A stretch of DNA of 64,000 bases from G963663315 sp965116335 (lineage in GTDB: Bacteria > Pseudomonadota > Gammaproteobacteria > Arenicellales > Poriferihabitantaceae). Each line of letters begins with the position of its first letter. Position 1 is the first letter of the stretch. Position numbers and translations under genes: made by a program. Location: assembly GCA_965116335.1 (NCBI GenBank), contig OZ220677.1:2542001-2606000 (forward strand), in the 5' to 3' direction. Below are positions 51,976 through 60,994 of the stretch, piece after piece. Under the pieces are notes generated by a model, which saw only the letters and a program-made list of their open reading frames with translations, was not told where the DNA came from and searched no databases.

Positions 51976-53322
51976 ATGATGGCTTTCCCCGGACACAGTG
52001 ATTACGTCATTATCGGCGCTGGGATTCATGGTCTGAGCACGGCCTACCACCTGGCTCTGGAGTTGAAGGCCAGAGGGCGGGGCGATGGTCGCGACATACT
52101 GGTTGTCGACAAGACCTCGATTGGTGCCGGTGCGTCCGGTATCGCCTGTGGTGTAGTGCGTAACAATTACTTCCAGCCAGCCATGCGTGAATTGATGGCG
52201 CAATGTGTGGATGTCTGGGAAAGCGACGCCGAGGCTTATAGCTATCATTCGGTGGGCTATATGCAGATCAGCCCGGATTCGATGTTTGAGGATGTGGCTT
52301 CGATTGCCGAACAACAGAAGGATATTGGCTACGAGTCGGTTTTCATCGAGGGCGAAAAAGCGTCGATGAATTATATGAAAGGCTTGTTCGATGACTGGCA
52401 GGCGCAGCGAATCACCTCGGTTCTGCATGAGAAGCGAGGGGGCTACGCCAATAATACGCGATCACTGTATGGTCTGGCCAGCAAGGCGGAAGCGGAGGGT
52501 GTTCGAATCCTGACTGGCGTGACGGTGACCGGATTTAATGCGGACCACTCCAGTCGTGCGATTCGGGAGGTCGTTACCGACCGCGGCAATATATCCTGTG
52601 ATCAACTGATCGTGGCACCTGGTCCCTGGGCCAGACTTCTGTGGGGTCTGCTTGAATTGCCAGAGACGGTGGACATCAAATCCGGCAATGGTGAAATTCA
52701 TACTGACATTCCGATGTGGGTCTACTGGTCCTTGCAGGAGGGAACGCTGGGCGTGGACCCCGATATGCAAAAGACCAACGATGGTGGCATGCCTCCGGTG
52801 ATTCACGTCGATTCCGATGCTCCACTTTATTCCGATGTGGACGGGTCGCTGATCACGGATGAGATGTGGGGAATCTATTACAAACCCGATTTCCATTTCA
52901 ACGGGATACAGGGCGGGGCCGCGCCGTTTCCGGTTGAGACCGAGCTTGATCAGGTTGCAGTCGACCCGTATGGCGTTGATTCTCCGGATTTTGTGGTCGG
53001 AGCACAATTCGCGCACTTATGGACTTCTGCGCTTGCCCATTGTCAAAAGCGGTTTGAGGGGCAATCACCGAAATACAATAATGAGCCTTCTGGAGGAATC
53101 GGCTCGTTCACTCCGGATAGTTTCCCTGTCTTCGACCGTTTTCGTGATAACTGCTACTTTATCGCTGACTCCAATCATGGCTACAAGATGATCGGTGTAG
53201 GCAAACTGGTCGCGCAGGAATTGGTCGGGGCACAGAGCGCGTTGCTGGAACCTTTCCGATTCTCAAGGTATCATGAAGGCAGGCTTCATCCTGTTTCAAA
53301 TAGCCCATTTCCGTGGAGTTGA
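51976..53322 (+). CDS. FAD-dependent amine/amino-acid oxidoreductase (DAO family)
   Basis: A 448-residue flavoprotein: DYVIIGAGIHGLSTAYHLAL is the dinucleotide fold, ILVVDKTSIGAGASGIACGV the family segment, and the C-terminal GIGSFTPDSFPVFDRF with NHGYKMIGVGK closes the FAD site. Relatives include sarcosine/dimethylglycine oxidase and the beta-subunit of N-methylglutamate dehydrogenase. It heads the amine cluster with an AGGAGATG ribosome site and is probably controlled by the divergent GntR. Substrate not provable; an N-methyl amino acid is likely. Confidence 0.82.
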   Translation: MMAFPGHSDYVIIGAGIHGLSTAYHLALELKARGRGDGRDILVVDKTSIGAGASGIACGVVRNNYFQPAMRELMAQCVDVWESDAEAYSYHSVGYMQISPDSMFEDVASIAEQQKDIGYESVFIEGEKASMNYMKGLFDDWQAQRITSVLHEKRGGYANNTRSLYGLASKAEAEGVRILTGVTVTGFNADHSSRAIREVVTDRGNISCDQLIVAPGPWARLLWGLLELPETVDIKSGNGEIHTDIPMWVYWSLQEGTLGVDPDMQKTNDGGMPPVIHVDSDAPLYSDVDGSLITDEMWGIYYKPDFHFNGIQGGAAPFPVETELDQVAVDPYGVDSPDFVVGAQFAHLWTSALAHCQKRFEGQSPKYNNEPSGGIGSFTPDSFPVFDRFRDNCYFIADSNHGYKMIGVGKLVAQELVGAQSALLEPFRFSRYHEGRLHPVSNSPFPWS

Positions 53323-53364
53323 GAACGCCGCGTATCAATATTTTAATGCCCATTGGAGAACAAA

Positions 53365-54903
53365 ATGGTTAAAGAGAATAAATCTGCACAACAAAATACG
53401 ACATCTACACGATCAACCAGCCGTGTCCAGACTTCTACCGATCTGGAACGTTGCGTCAATGCGCCGGGCCGGGCGGAACTGGTTAAACAGGTCAGTGAGA
53501 AAATCAGGGAAACCGGGGTCACCTACGTCTATTTCCAGTTTGTTTCGGTCACTGGTCGAATTGTCGGCAAGGGAATTCCGGCCGATCATTGGGAGAGAGT
53601 GTCAGAGAAGGGGTTTCAGCTGGTCTATGGTTCAACCGCCAACCTGTATGTGGATCGTCACGGGAGTTACATCGGCTATGGCCCGGAAGCATCGGAGCTG
53701 GTCGGTATCCCTGATCCGGAGACTTTTGTCCAGCTGCCCTGGGACAAGCGGATTGGCCGCGTATTCTGTACTTGTTACCGTAACCGCGAGGAGCGCGTCA
53801 ATCCGGGTGCCCATCTGACCTCAGATTGTCGCGGAAACCTGAAAATCATCCAGCAGGAGTTCGAGCAGAAACACAATATGCACATGCGCGCCGGTACTGA
53901 ACCGGAGATGATGTGGCTCAAGCTGGATGAGAACCGCCAACTCAAGGGTGGCGTAACCAAACCCAACTGTTATCATATTGATCAGTTCGAGGAATTGCGC
54001 CCGGCTTTCATGCAGGTTATCGAATACGGCCAGAAAATGGGCTTCGACATGATCCAGGGTGATCATGAGGATGCGCCGGGACAGCTGGAATTGAACTGGA
54101 TGTTCGATGACGTAGTACGCAACTCGGATCGACTGACTACCTATCGTCAGATCTGCGCCCAGGTTGCCCGCGAAAAGGGGCTGCACGCCTGTTTCATGTC
54201 CAAGCCGTTCATGAATGTATCTGCGTCCGGTTGTCACCATAATGTTTCGTTGTGGTCCGGCGGCAAGGAGGTCGTCAATCCGCTGCATAACGACCCGTTG
54301 CCGGGGCTGGAAGGCGTATTCACCTACCTGGAAGGCGGCACCAATTATTTCATGCCGGATCCGGCGATTGACGCAGTCAAGCCTGGCCCGGTCGGGTTGA
54401 ATTCGATCGGCGGCGTGATCGAGCATCTTGGCGCACTGACTTCTATCGGCTCGTCCACAGTCAACTCCTACAGGAGATTGTGGGACACCGGTTTCTGGGC
54501 TCCGGTTTTCGCGGACTGGGGATTCCAGAACAGAACCTGCGCCTTGCGGGTATCGGCACCGGGTCGGTTTGAATACCGTTCGGTTGACTCAATGGTTAAT
54601 CCATATCTCATGGGCGGAGCACTGCTGAAGGCGTTCGATGATGGTATTACCCGCAACCTGGATCCAGGGGAACCCGAAGAGCGTAACATCTACGAGGCGA
54701 TGGATGCGGGCAAGCAAGTCAAAAAGCTGCCGATGACGCTCGGAGATGCTCTCAAGGAACTGGAAAAGGATGAGGTGATCCGATCGTCCATGCCGGATGA
54801 AATGTACCGCGTCTACCATCACTACAAGAATGATGAATGGGAGCGCTTCAATCACTCGGTATCTGATTGGGACCTCGCGAACTATCTCGATTGTCTGCCT
54901 TGA
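53365..54903 (+). CDS. Glutamine-synthetase-family ligase (GlnT / gamma-glutamylmethylamide synthetase-like)
   Basis: A 512-residue GS-fold ligase from ATG 53365, chosen for its GGAGAA ribosome site (a TTG four codons earlier is possible). Metal and nucleotide motifs include GTEPEMMWLKL, GDHEDAPGQLELNW, SGCHHNVSLW and RVSAPGRFEYRS. The FVSVTGRIVGKGIPADHW start marks the GlnT/GmaS-type subgroup, not GlnA; no adenylylation Tyr region was seen. In methylotrophs such enzymes ligate methylamine to glutamate. Followed by three glutamate-synthase-like genes. Confidence 0.85.
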   Translation: MVKENKSAQQNTTSTRSTSRVQTSTDLERCVNAPGRAELVKQVSEKIRETGVTYVYFQFVSVTGRIVGKGIPADHWERVSEKGFQLVYGSTANLYVDRHGSYIGYGPEASELVGIPDPETFVQLPWDKRIGRVFCTCYRNREERVNPGAHLTSDCRGNLKIIQQEFEQKHNMHMRAGTEPEMMWLKLDENRQLKGGVTKPNCYHIDQFEELRPAFMQVIEYGQKMGFDMIQGDHEDAPGQLELNWMFDDVVRNSDRLTTYRQICAQVAREKGLHACFMSKPFMNVSASGCHHNVSLWSGGKEVVNPLHNDPLPGLEGVFTYLEGGTNYFMPDPAIDAVKPGPVGLNSIGGVIEHLGALTSIGSSTVNSYRRLWDTGFWAPVFADWGFQNRTCALRVSAPGRFEYRSVDSMVNPYLMGGALLKAFDDGITRNLDPGEPEERNIYEAMDAGKQVKKLPMTLGDALKELEKDEVIRSSMPDEMYRVYHHYKNDEWERFNHSVSDWDLANYLDCLP

Positions 54904-54963
54904 GGATGCCGCTTCGGTATCAAAATAAAAACCAGATTCACTCTCCTTAAGGAGGAATACATA

Positions 54964-55899
54964 ATGTGCGGTATCGCAGGACTTATCCATAGAGGCAAAA
55001 GCTCCGATGTCGGATCAGAGATGACCTTGATGCTTCAATCGTTGAAACATCGGGGGCCTGATTCGACCGGGTTCGCGCTCTACGGCAACCCTATGAATAA
55101 TCAGTATGTCATACGCTTTAAGGTCGCTGAACAGGAGGACATGAAAAGTGGATTCGATATACACCAGAAAGTCATTGACCGTCGCTGTGAGGTGGACGCG
55201 CGTCTGGAAAAACTGGATGTCTCTGTCTTGAGCCGTGACCAGGTTACTGACTACTCCCATCGTTATACCTTTTCTTTCGACGGTGACATGCGCCGTCTGG
55301 CTGATTACGTAGAAGATATCGAAGGAGTGGAAATCCTGTCGATCGGTGAGGGCCTGGAACTGATCAAGGACCTGGGCGACGCTGAACGGGTATCGCAACA
55401 GTATAGCCTGTCGGGCTTTGAAGGTACGCACGCGATTGGTCATACCCGGATGGCGACCGAGTCGGATGTGGATATTCGATCGGCGCATCCCTACTGGGCC
55501 TACCCATTTAATGATGTGTCGGTCGTACACAACGGGCAGTTGACTAACTACTGGAGTTTCCGCCGGGAAATGGAACGCCGTGGACATCGTTTCATGTCGA
55601 ATTGTGACTCTGAACTGATCGCGGTATACATTGCGGACCGCATGGGTGAGGGTGACGATCTGGAAACGGCCATGACCCGCTCGGTGGATGAACTGGATGG
55701 CGTATTCACTTATCTGGTGGCGACCAGTGATCAACTCGGCATGGCGAAGGATGTCATGGCGGCCAAGCCGATGGTGTTATATGAGAGCGAGAATTTTGTC
55801 GGGCTGGCTTCTGAGGAGGTTTCAATCCGCAGTATCTTCCCGGATGAAATTCATACATTCGATCCTTACGAAGGGGAGGTCAGAGTATGGCAGGCGTAG
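54964..55899 (+). CDS. glxB: Class II glutamine amidotransferase-like subunit (GlxB/MgsA)
   Basis: A 311-residue Ntn-hydrolase with the nucleophile Cys2 (MCGIAGLIHRG), HRGPDSTG, GHTRMATESDVDI and VHNGQLTNY, matching the amidotransferase part of glutamate synthase. A strong AAGGAGG lies upstream. With the next two genes it makes a split GltB: amidotransferase, GXGXG and FMN domains on separate chains, as in GlxBCD or N-methylglutamate synthase MgsABC. Overlaps the next gene by 13 bases. Confidence 0.88.
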   Translation: MCGIAGLIHRGKSSDVGSEMTLMLQSLKHRGPDSTGFALYGNPMNNQYVIRFKVAEQEDMKSGFDIHQKVIDRRCEVDARLEKLDVSVLSRDQVTDYSHRYTFSFDGDMRRLADYVEDIEGVEILSIGEGLELIKDLGDAERVSQQYSLSGFEGTHAIGHTRMATESDVDIRSAHPYWAYPFNDVSVVHNGQLTNYWSFRREMERRGHRFMSNCDSELIAVYIADRMGEGDDLETAMTRSVDELDGVFTYLVATSDQLGMAKDVMAAKPMVLYESENFVGLASEEVSIRSIFPDEIHTFDPYEGEVRVWQA

Positions 55900-56726
55900 A
55901 TCACAAGTCCCATGATATGGGGCTGCATGAGGAGCAGTTGAAGGGGCGCACCCAGCAACGGTTTTTCAGTGCTACTGAAGAGGAGAATTATACCTATCCG
56001 TGGGCTTTTGAAGTCGATACTGAGCGCTCGGCCGGGTTTGATGCGCTGGATATGGAACCGACCGATATTAATCTGAAAATCAGGGAATTGATGCAGCAGG
56101 GGTACGGCTCGATCACGGTGCGTAATCCGCGCGCGCGCCATGGTGTCGGGGTGGGCATATTGAATCGTGTCAATCTCAATTTCGAGGGTTCTCTCGGTTA
56201 TTTCGGCTGTGGCCTGATTGATGGCCCGAACATCCGCATCAGTGGCCGTGTTGGCTGGTCCTGCGCTGAGAACATGATGGCCGGGACGGTCGTTATCGAA
56301 GGCAACGCGGGTTCGACATTCGGCGCGGCCATCCGTGGCGGCGACCTGGTTTGTAAGGGTGATGTCGGCTCCAGGACGGGTATCGACCAGAAAGGAGGCA
56401 CCATCATTGTCGGTGGCAGAACCGGTGCTTTTTCCGGGTTCATGATGCAACGCGGGCGTATGGTGATTTGCGGAGACGCCGGTAAAAACCTGGGTGATTC
56501 GATGTACGACGGCACTATTTATGTCGGCGGGGAAGTAGAAGACCTCGGCGTCGATTGTGTGCCGGGTGAAATGAACGAAACAGAGTTGAAGTGGCTCACG
56601 CAGAAATTGGCAATGTATGACATTGCGCCAGCGTGCGGGGTGGAAAACATGAAGAAATTCGTCTCCGGGAAAAGCCTGTGGAACTACGATAATCTGGAGC
56701 CTACCGAGAAAAAACTGATTCTCTGA
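55887..56726 (+). CDS. glxC: GXGXG-domain subunit (GlxC/MgsB)
   Basis: A 279-residue protein corresponding to the C-terminal beta-helix of glutamate synthase: repeated G-x-G turns (GYGSITVRNPRARHGVGVG, GGDLVCKGDVGSRTG, GGTIIVGGRTGAFSG, MVICGDAGKNLGDSMYDGTI). It is a structural subunit that joins the amidotransferase and FMN subunits. Starts inside the glxB end, so translation is coupled. Confidence 0.88.
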   Translation: MAGVDHKSHDMGLHEEQLKGRTQQRFFSATEEENYTYPWAFEVDTERSAGFDALDMEPTDINLKIRELMQQGYGSITVRNPRARHGVGVGILNRVNLNFEGSLGYFGCGLIDGPNIRISGRVGWSCAENMMAGTVVIEGNAGSTFGAAIRGGDLVCKGDVGSRTGIDQKGGTIIVGGRTGAFSGFMMQRGRMVICGDAGKNLGDSMYDGTIYVGGEVEDLGVDCVPGEMNETELKWLTQKLAMYDIAPACGVENMKKFVSGKSLWNYDNLEPTEKKLIL

Positions 56727-56760
56727 AACTCCCAAACACCATAATTTAGCGATAGTAAAA

Positions 56761-58101
56761 ATGTCAAAATCGAAAAGAGACACCAATCACCTGGGGCGGA
56801 GTTTTATGTTCCCGCCGGAGGTAATGGATGATATTCATATCAAGTCAGAGCTCGGACGATACCGTATGCGCGGTTTTTCCCTGTTCAAGAAAATCCCGAC
56901 CTGGGATGACCTGACCTTCATGCCCGGTACGTTGACCCGGTTCGTGATTGAGGGATACCGCGAGAAATGCCTGACCAAAACTGTGATCGGCCCGAAAGCC
57001 AAACGCCCGCTGGAACTCGATATTCCGGTCTATATCACCGGCATGAGCTTTGGCGCGTTGTCTTATGAGGCGAAAACCGCGTTGGCGCGGGGCGCGACCA
57101 TGGCCGGGACGGCTACCTGTTCCGGTGAGGGCGGTATGATCCCGGATGAACGCCGATACTCGGAGAAATGGATGTATCAGTGTATCCAGTCGCGTTACGG
57201 CTTCAACCCGAATCATCTGCGGCTCGCCGATTGTGTCGAGTTTTTTATCGGGCAGGGCTGCAAGGTGGGGTTGGGTGGACACCTGATGGGCCAGAAAGTG
57301 ACCGATCAGGTGGCTGAAATGCGCTCCCTGCCGGCTGGAATTGACCAGCGCTCGCCGGCCCGTCACCCGGACTGGCTGGGGCCGGACGACCTCGCGTTGA
57401 AAATCAACGAGGTGCGTGAAGCCACCAATGGTGAAATCCCGATTCAACTGAAGCTGGGCGCCGCGCGGGTATATGATGATGTCCGTATGGCGGCTAAAAC
57501 CGGCCCCGATTCTATTTATATGGACGGTATGGAGGGCGGCACCGGCGCTGGCCCTCATCTGGCGACTGAAGAAACCGGCGTACCGGGTATTGCCGCGATC
57601 CGCCAGGCGCGCCGCGCCCTGGAAGATGTGGGTAAATCGGGTGAAATCTCACTGGTTTACGCCGGTGGAATCCGTAATGGCGGTGATGTCGCGAAAGCGC
57701 TGGCGCTGGGTGCTGACGCGGTTGCGATCGGTCACGCCGCATTGATGGCTCTGAACTGTAACAAGGATATTCCGGAAGCGGATTTTGAGAATGAAATAGG
57801 TGTCGAAGCGGGCCACTGCTACCATTGTCATACCGGCCGTTGTCCGGTCGGCGTGGCCACCCAGGACCCGGTTCTGCGGAGGCGTCTGGACCCGGATGCA
57901 GCTGCGGAGCGGGTGTACAACTTCCTGCATACATTGACCATTGAGGCGCAGCTTCTGGCACGTGCCTGCGGCAAAACCAATATCCATTCCCTGGAACCCG
58001 AAGATCTGGCGGCACTTACCATGGAGGCCTCGGCATTGGCTCAGGTTCCCCTTGCGGGTACTCAGTACACGGTCGGACGTCCCGACCTGACCCGTTTTTG
58101 A
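56761..58101 (+). CDS. glxD: FMN-binding glutamate-synthase-like subunit (GlxD/MgsC)
   Basis: A 446-residue TIM-barrel subunit: TGMSFGALSYEAKTALARGA, GEGGMIPDERRYS, DGMEGGTGAGPHLATEETG (FMN loop), YAGGIRNGGDVAKALALGAD and the iron-sulfur cysteines in CYHCHTGRCPVGVATQ. It catalyses the reductive step on 2-oxoglutarate in glutamate or N-methylglutamate synthesis. Third gene of the split synthase. Confidence 0.9.
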   Translation: MSKSKRDTNHLGRSFMFPPEVMDDIHIKSELGRYRMRGFSLFKKIPTWDDLTFMPGTLTRFVIEGYREKCLTKTVIGPKAKRPLELDIPVYITGMSFGALSYEAKTALARGATMAGTATCSGEGGMIPDERRYSEKWMYQCIQSRYGFNPNHLRLADCVEFFIGQGCKVGLGGHLMGQKVTDQVAEMRSLPAGIDQRSPARHPDWLGPDDLALKINEVREATNGEIPIQLKLGAARVYDDVRMAAKTGPDSIYMDGMEGGTGAGPHLATEETGVPGIAAIRQARRALEDVGKSGEISLVYAGGIRNGGDVAKALALGADAVAIGHAALMALNCNKDIPEADFENEIGVEAGHCYHCHTGRCPVGVATQDPVLRRRLDPDAAAERVYNFLHTLTIEAQLLARACGKTNIHSLEPEDLAALTMEASALAQVPLAGTQYTVGRPDLTRF

Positions 58102-58133
58102 AGATCAGGCAGTGCCGATCAGGAGATAAAAAC

Positions 58134-58517
58134 ATGAATAACGATGTGAACAAGTTTATCGAGTCAGACGGTCTGGACTCCGACCGTGAAAAGGACATCG
58201 GCCAGCATATTGGCTACCGCTACGATGTTAACCTGGTGCCCGACATGGAGCGTTGTACCGATTTTCTGAGGGCTTATATGAAGGTGATGGGATGGCAGGA
58301 CCTGAACTGGCTGGAAGACGTACACATGGGGTATGAAGAAGGTAAACCGGCCGTATTTGACCGCAATATCAACGGCTGGGTGCAAATCCCCGAAACCATG
58401 GAATTGCCGGATAACCAGCAGGACCGGGACATGATCGCGCGCGAGTTGCTGGTTAAATTCCAGATGTCGAAGTCCCACCCGATGGTTGACCTGATGAACG
58501 CCTATCGGAAGTTCTAG
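58134..58517 (+). CDS. Conserved hypothetical protein of the glutamate-synthase-like cluster
   Basis: A 127-residue acidic soluble protein from ATG 58134 (AGGAGA ribosome site; the frame is open to 58098, overlapping glxD). Recognisable stretches are DIGQHIGYRYDVNLVPD, GWQDLNWLEDVHMGYEEGKP and LLVKFQMSKSHPMVDLMNAY. No fold recognised. Its place between glxD and pdxJ suggests a cluster-specific role. Confidence 0.75.
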   Translation: MNNDVNKFIESDGLDSDREKDIGQHIGYRYDVNLVPDMERCTDFLRAYMKVMGWQDLNWLEDVHMGYEEGKPAVFDRNINGWVQIPETMELPDNQQDRDMIARELLVKFQMSKSHPMVDLMNAYRKF

Positions 58518-58532
58518 AATATAGCGGATAAC

Positions 58533-59267
58533 TTGACGAAACTCAGTGTCAATCTGAACAAGATCGCGCTTCTGCGGAACTCCCGTGGCCGGGATTATCC
58601 GAACGTGGTTGAGTATGCGCGCAAATGTATCGCTCTTGGGGTGGACGGCATTACCGTACATCCTCGCCCGGATGAACGCCATACCCGGAAACAGGATGCC
58701 CGTGACCTCGGGGTATTATGCAAACAGTATCCGCATGTCGAATTCAATATCGAGGGCTATCCGTCGCCGGATTTCATGGCGATGGTCGAGACTATCCAGC
58801 CCGATCAATGTACTCTGGTTCCAGATGAGATAAACCAGTTGACCTCGGATCATGGCTGGGATGTCGATGGCTCTATAACAACACTGGCTCCTGCCCTGCA
58901 ACGTCTGTCTGATGCTGGAATCCGCAGCTCCCTGTTCGTCGGTCCAGAGCCGGATCATATTGCCGCCGCAGCCAGAGTCGGAGCGGACCGGGTCGAGCTG
59001 TACACCGAAGCGTGGGCGAATGCATTTGGCCAGGCGGACGAACCATCGGTGTTTGACCAATATCTGGAATCGGCCCTGAAAGCTACCGAATCGGGAGTCG
59101 GGATCAACGCTGGCCATGACCTGGACTTGAATAATCTCCCGCGATTCCTGCAGATACCGGGGATCCTGGAGGTTTCTATCGGCCACGCGCTGACCATCGA
59201 GTGTCTGTTTCAGGGTATCGAGAATGTTATACCGCAGTATCTGGAGGTCTGCGCCGAGTCGGCTTAA
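58533..59267 (+). CDS. pdxJ: PdxJ-family protein (pyridoxine 5'-phosphate synthase)
   Basis: A 244-residue TIM-barrel PdxJ. Retained active-site segments: TVHPRPDERHT (His/Arg/His), FNIEGYPS (Glu) and GINAGHDLDLNN (His). The N-terminal VNLNKIALLRN replaces the E. coli VNIDHIATLRN, a form I recall from alphaproteobacterial PdxJ. It makes pyridoxine phosphate from deoxyxylulose phosphate. The start must be TTG 58533, as no ATG fits. Last gene of the cluster; it may be a second copy of pdxJ in this genome. Confidence 0.85.
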   Translation: MTKLSVNLNKIALLRNSRGRDYPNVVEYARKCIALGVDGITVHPRPDERHTRKQDARDLGVLCKQYPHVEFNIEGYPSPDFMAMVETIQPDQCTLVPDEINQLTSDHGWDVDGSITTLAPALQRLSDAGIRSSLFVGPEPDHIAAAARVGADRVELYTEAWANAFGQADEPSVFDQYLESALKATESGVGINAGHDLDLNNLPRFLQIPGILEVSIGHALTIECLFQGIENVIPQYLEVCAESA

Positions 59268-59398
59268 TTGACTTCAGGATATTTCCTCACCCCTTTCCCC
59301 TGCAGCAGTTTCTGGTCAAGCACTGCTCTGGTTTGACCGTGTTTTCAGTTTCAGCGTTTATCTGAATGTGGCGCTTCCCGTGTTATGATGCCCGGATA

Positions 59399-60994
59399 AT
59401 GGTTGAAAACCAAAATATACCCCGCCGACAACTTCCGATCGGCCTTCAGACTTTCCGGCACCTTCGGGAACGGAATTGCTACTATGTAGACAAGACCCCT
59501 CTGATTCGGCAGATGGTGGATCAGGGTTCCCACTATTTTCTGTCTCGTCCGCGCCGTTTTGGCAAGAGCCTGCTACTCGATACCCTGCGCGAATTATTCA
59601 ATGGCAGTGAGGAGTTGTTCCGGGGGCTGGATATTCACGACCACTGGGACTGGAACCCGGAACAAAAGCATTCAGTGGTACGGATAAGCTTTGGTGGTCT
59701 GTACAGCAGTCCGGGTGATCTGGAGCACAATATCATCACCCAATTAACCCTTATTGAAGAAGGGGAGGGTATTGATCCGGCTTCATCGGATATGAAGGGT
59801 CCGGAACGCTTCCTGAGACTGATCACCCATTTGCATCGAATCACCGGGAAGCCGGTAGTGATTCTGGTGGATGAATACGACAAGCCCATTCTGGATGTAC
59901 TGGAAAACCCGGAGATGGCCAGAGCCAACCGGGACTACCTGAGGGGATTCTACGGCATCATCAAGGACAGTGCGGAACATATCCGGTTCGTCTTCATTAC
60001 CGGCGTCAGTATGTTCTCCAATGTCAACCTGTTCTCTGGTCTTAACAACCTGAAGAACATCAGTCTGGATGCAAGATATTCCACTATCTGCGGTTATACG
60101 GACAATGACCTCGATACCGTATTTTCTCCAGAGTTGCCAGGGCTTGATCGGGAAGAGATTAAACGCTGGTACAACGGCTATAGTTGGTCCGGTGAGGAGA
60201 AAGTCTATAACCCGTTCGATGTATTGTTACTATTCGATAGTCGGGAATATGAACCGCACTGGTTCCGTACCGGCACACCGACCTTTCTGTATCGGGAGTT
60301 AGTCAAGAACAAGATCAGCCCGATGGAACTTGAGCATCGCACAGCGAGCAAGGAACTGGTTTCTACCTTTGATGTTGAGAGCTATAACATAGATGCCCTG
60401 CTGTTCCAGACTGGTTATCTGACCATTACCGGGAAAGAACGACACGGCTCCCGTACACACTACCTTCTGGACTATCCGAACCATGAGGTAGAGTTGAGTC
60501 TGAATCATGGATTGCTGCGTTATATGACCCAGGATGATTATGCGGATAAGCAGGGAGACCGACTGCTTGAGTTACTGGCCGATCAAGACTTTGCTGGATT
60601 TGCCGAAGAGTTTCGGGTGTATCTGTCCGGGATACCGCATCCGTGGCATGACAGTGCCAATCTGAGTCATTATGAATCGTGGTATGCGAGTCTGTTGTAT
60701 ATGAACTTCCGGGCGATTGGCGTAGATCTTCGGGTAGAAGAGTCTACCAGCCGGGGTCGTTCGGATATGGTACTGATTCATGCCGGTCAGGTATTTATCA
60801 TGGAATTGAAGGTAGCGGAAGATGAATCGGGTAAAGAGGCGGCATTGAATCAGGCGATGGCACAGATCAAGGACAAGGGCTACAGTGAGAAATACCGTAA
60901 TCAGGGCAAACCGATTCACCATATTGCGCTTGCCTTCGGGCAGACGGAACGTAATCTGCTGGGGATTCGGGTATCACAAGAGGAGGAGGAGTGA
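59399..60994 (+). CDS. AAA-ATPase-like protein with PD-(D/E)XK nuclease domain
   Basis: A 531-residue protein of the AAA-ATPase-like/DUF1703 group. N-terminus: PIGLQTFRHLRERNCYYVDK, P-loop-like RPRRFGKSLLLDTLRELF (residues 50-66), Walker B VILVDEYDKPIL near 154, then a helical middle and a C-terminal nuclease-like core GRSDMVLIHAGQVFIMELKV near 452-471 (D...E-L-K). Members are abundant in some bacteria and their function is not settled. Start ATG 59399 follows the conserved N-terminus. Its stop overlaps the next gene's GTG. Confidence 0.88.
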   Translation: MVENQNIPRRQLPIGLQTFRHLRERNCYYVDKTPLIRQMVDQGSHYFLSRPRRFGKSLLLDTLRELFNGSEELFRGLDIHDHWDWNPEQKHSVVRISFGGLYSSPGDLEHNIITQLTLIEEGEGIDPASSDMKGPERFLRLITHLHRITGKPVVILVDEYDKPILDVLENPEMARANRDYLRGFYGIIKDSAEHIRFVFITGVSMFSNVNLFSGLNNLKNISLDARYSTICGYTDNDLDTVFSPELPGLDREEIKRWYNGYSWSGEEKVYNPFDVLLLFDSREYEPHWFRTGTPTFLYRELVKNKISPMELEHRTASKELVSTFDVESYNIDALLFQTGYLTITGKERHGSRTHYLLDYPNHEVELSLNHGLLRYMTQDDYADKQGDRLLELLADQDFAGFAEEFRVYLSGIPHPWHDSANLSHYESWYASLLYMNFRAIGVDLRVEESTSRGRSDMVLIHAGQVFIMELKVAEDESGKEAALNQAMAQIKDKGYSEKYRNQGKPIHHIALAFGQTERNLLGIRVSQEEEE

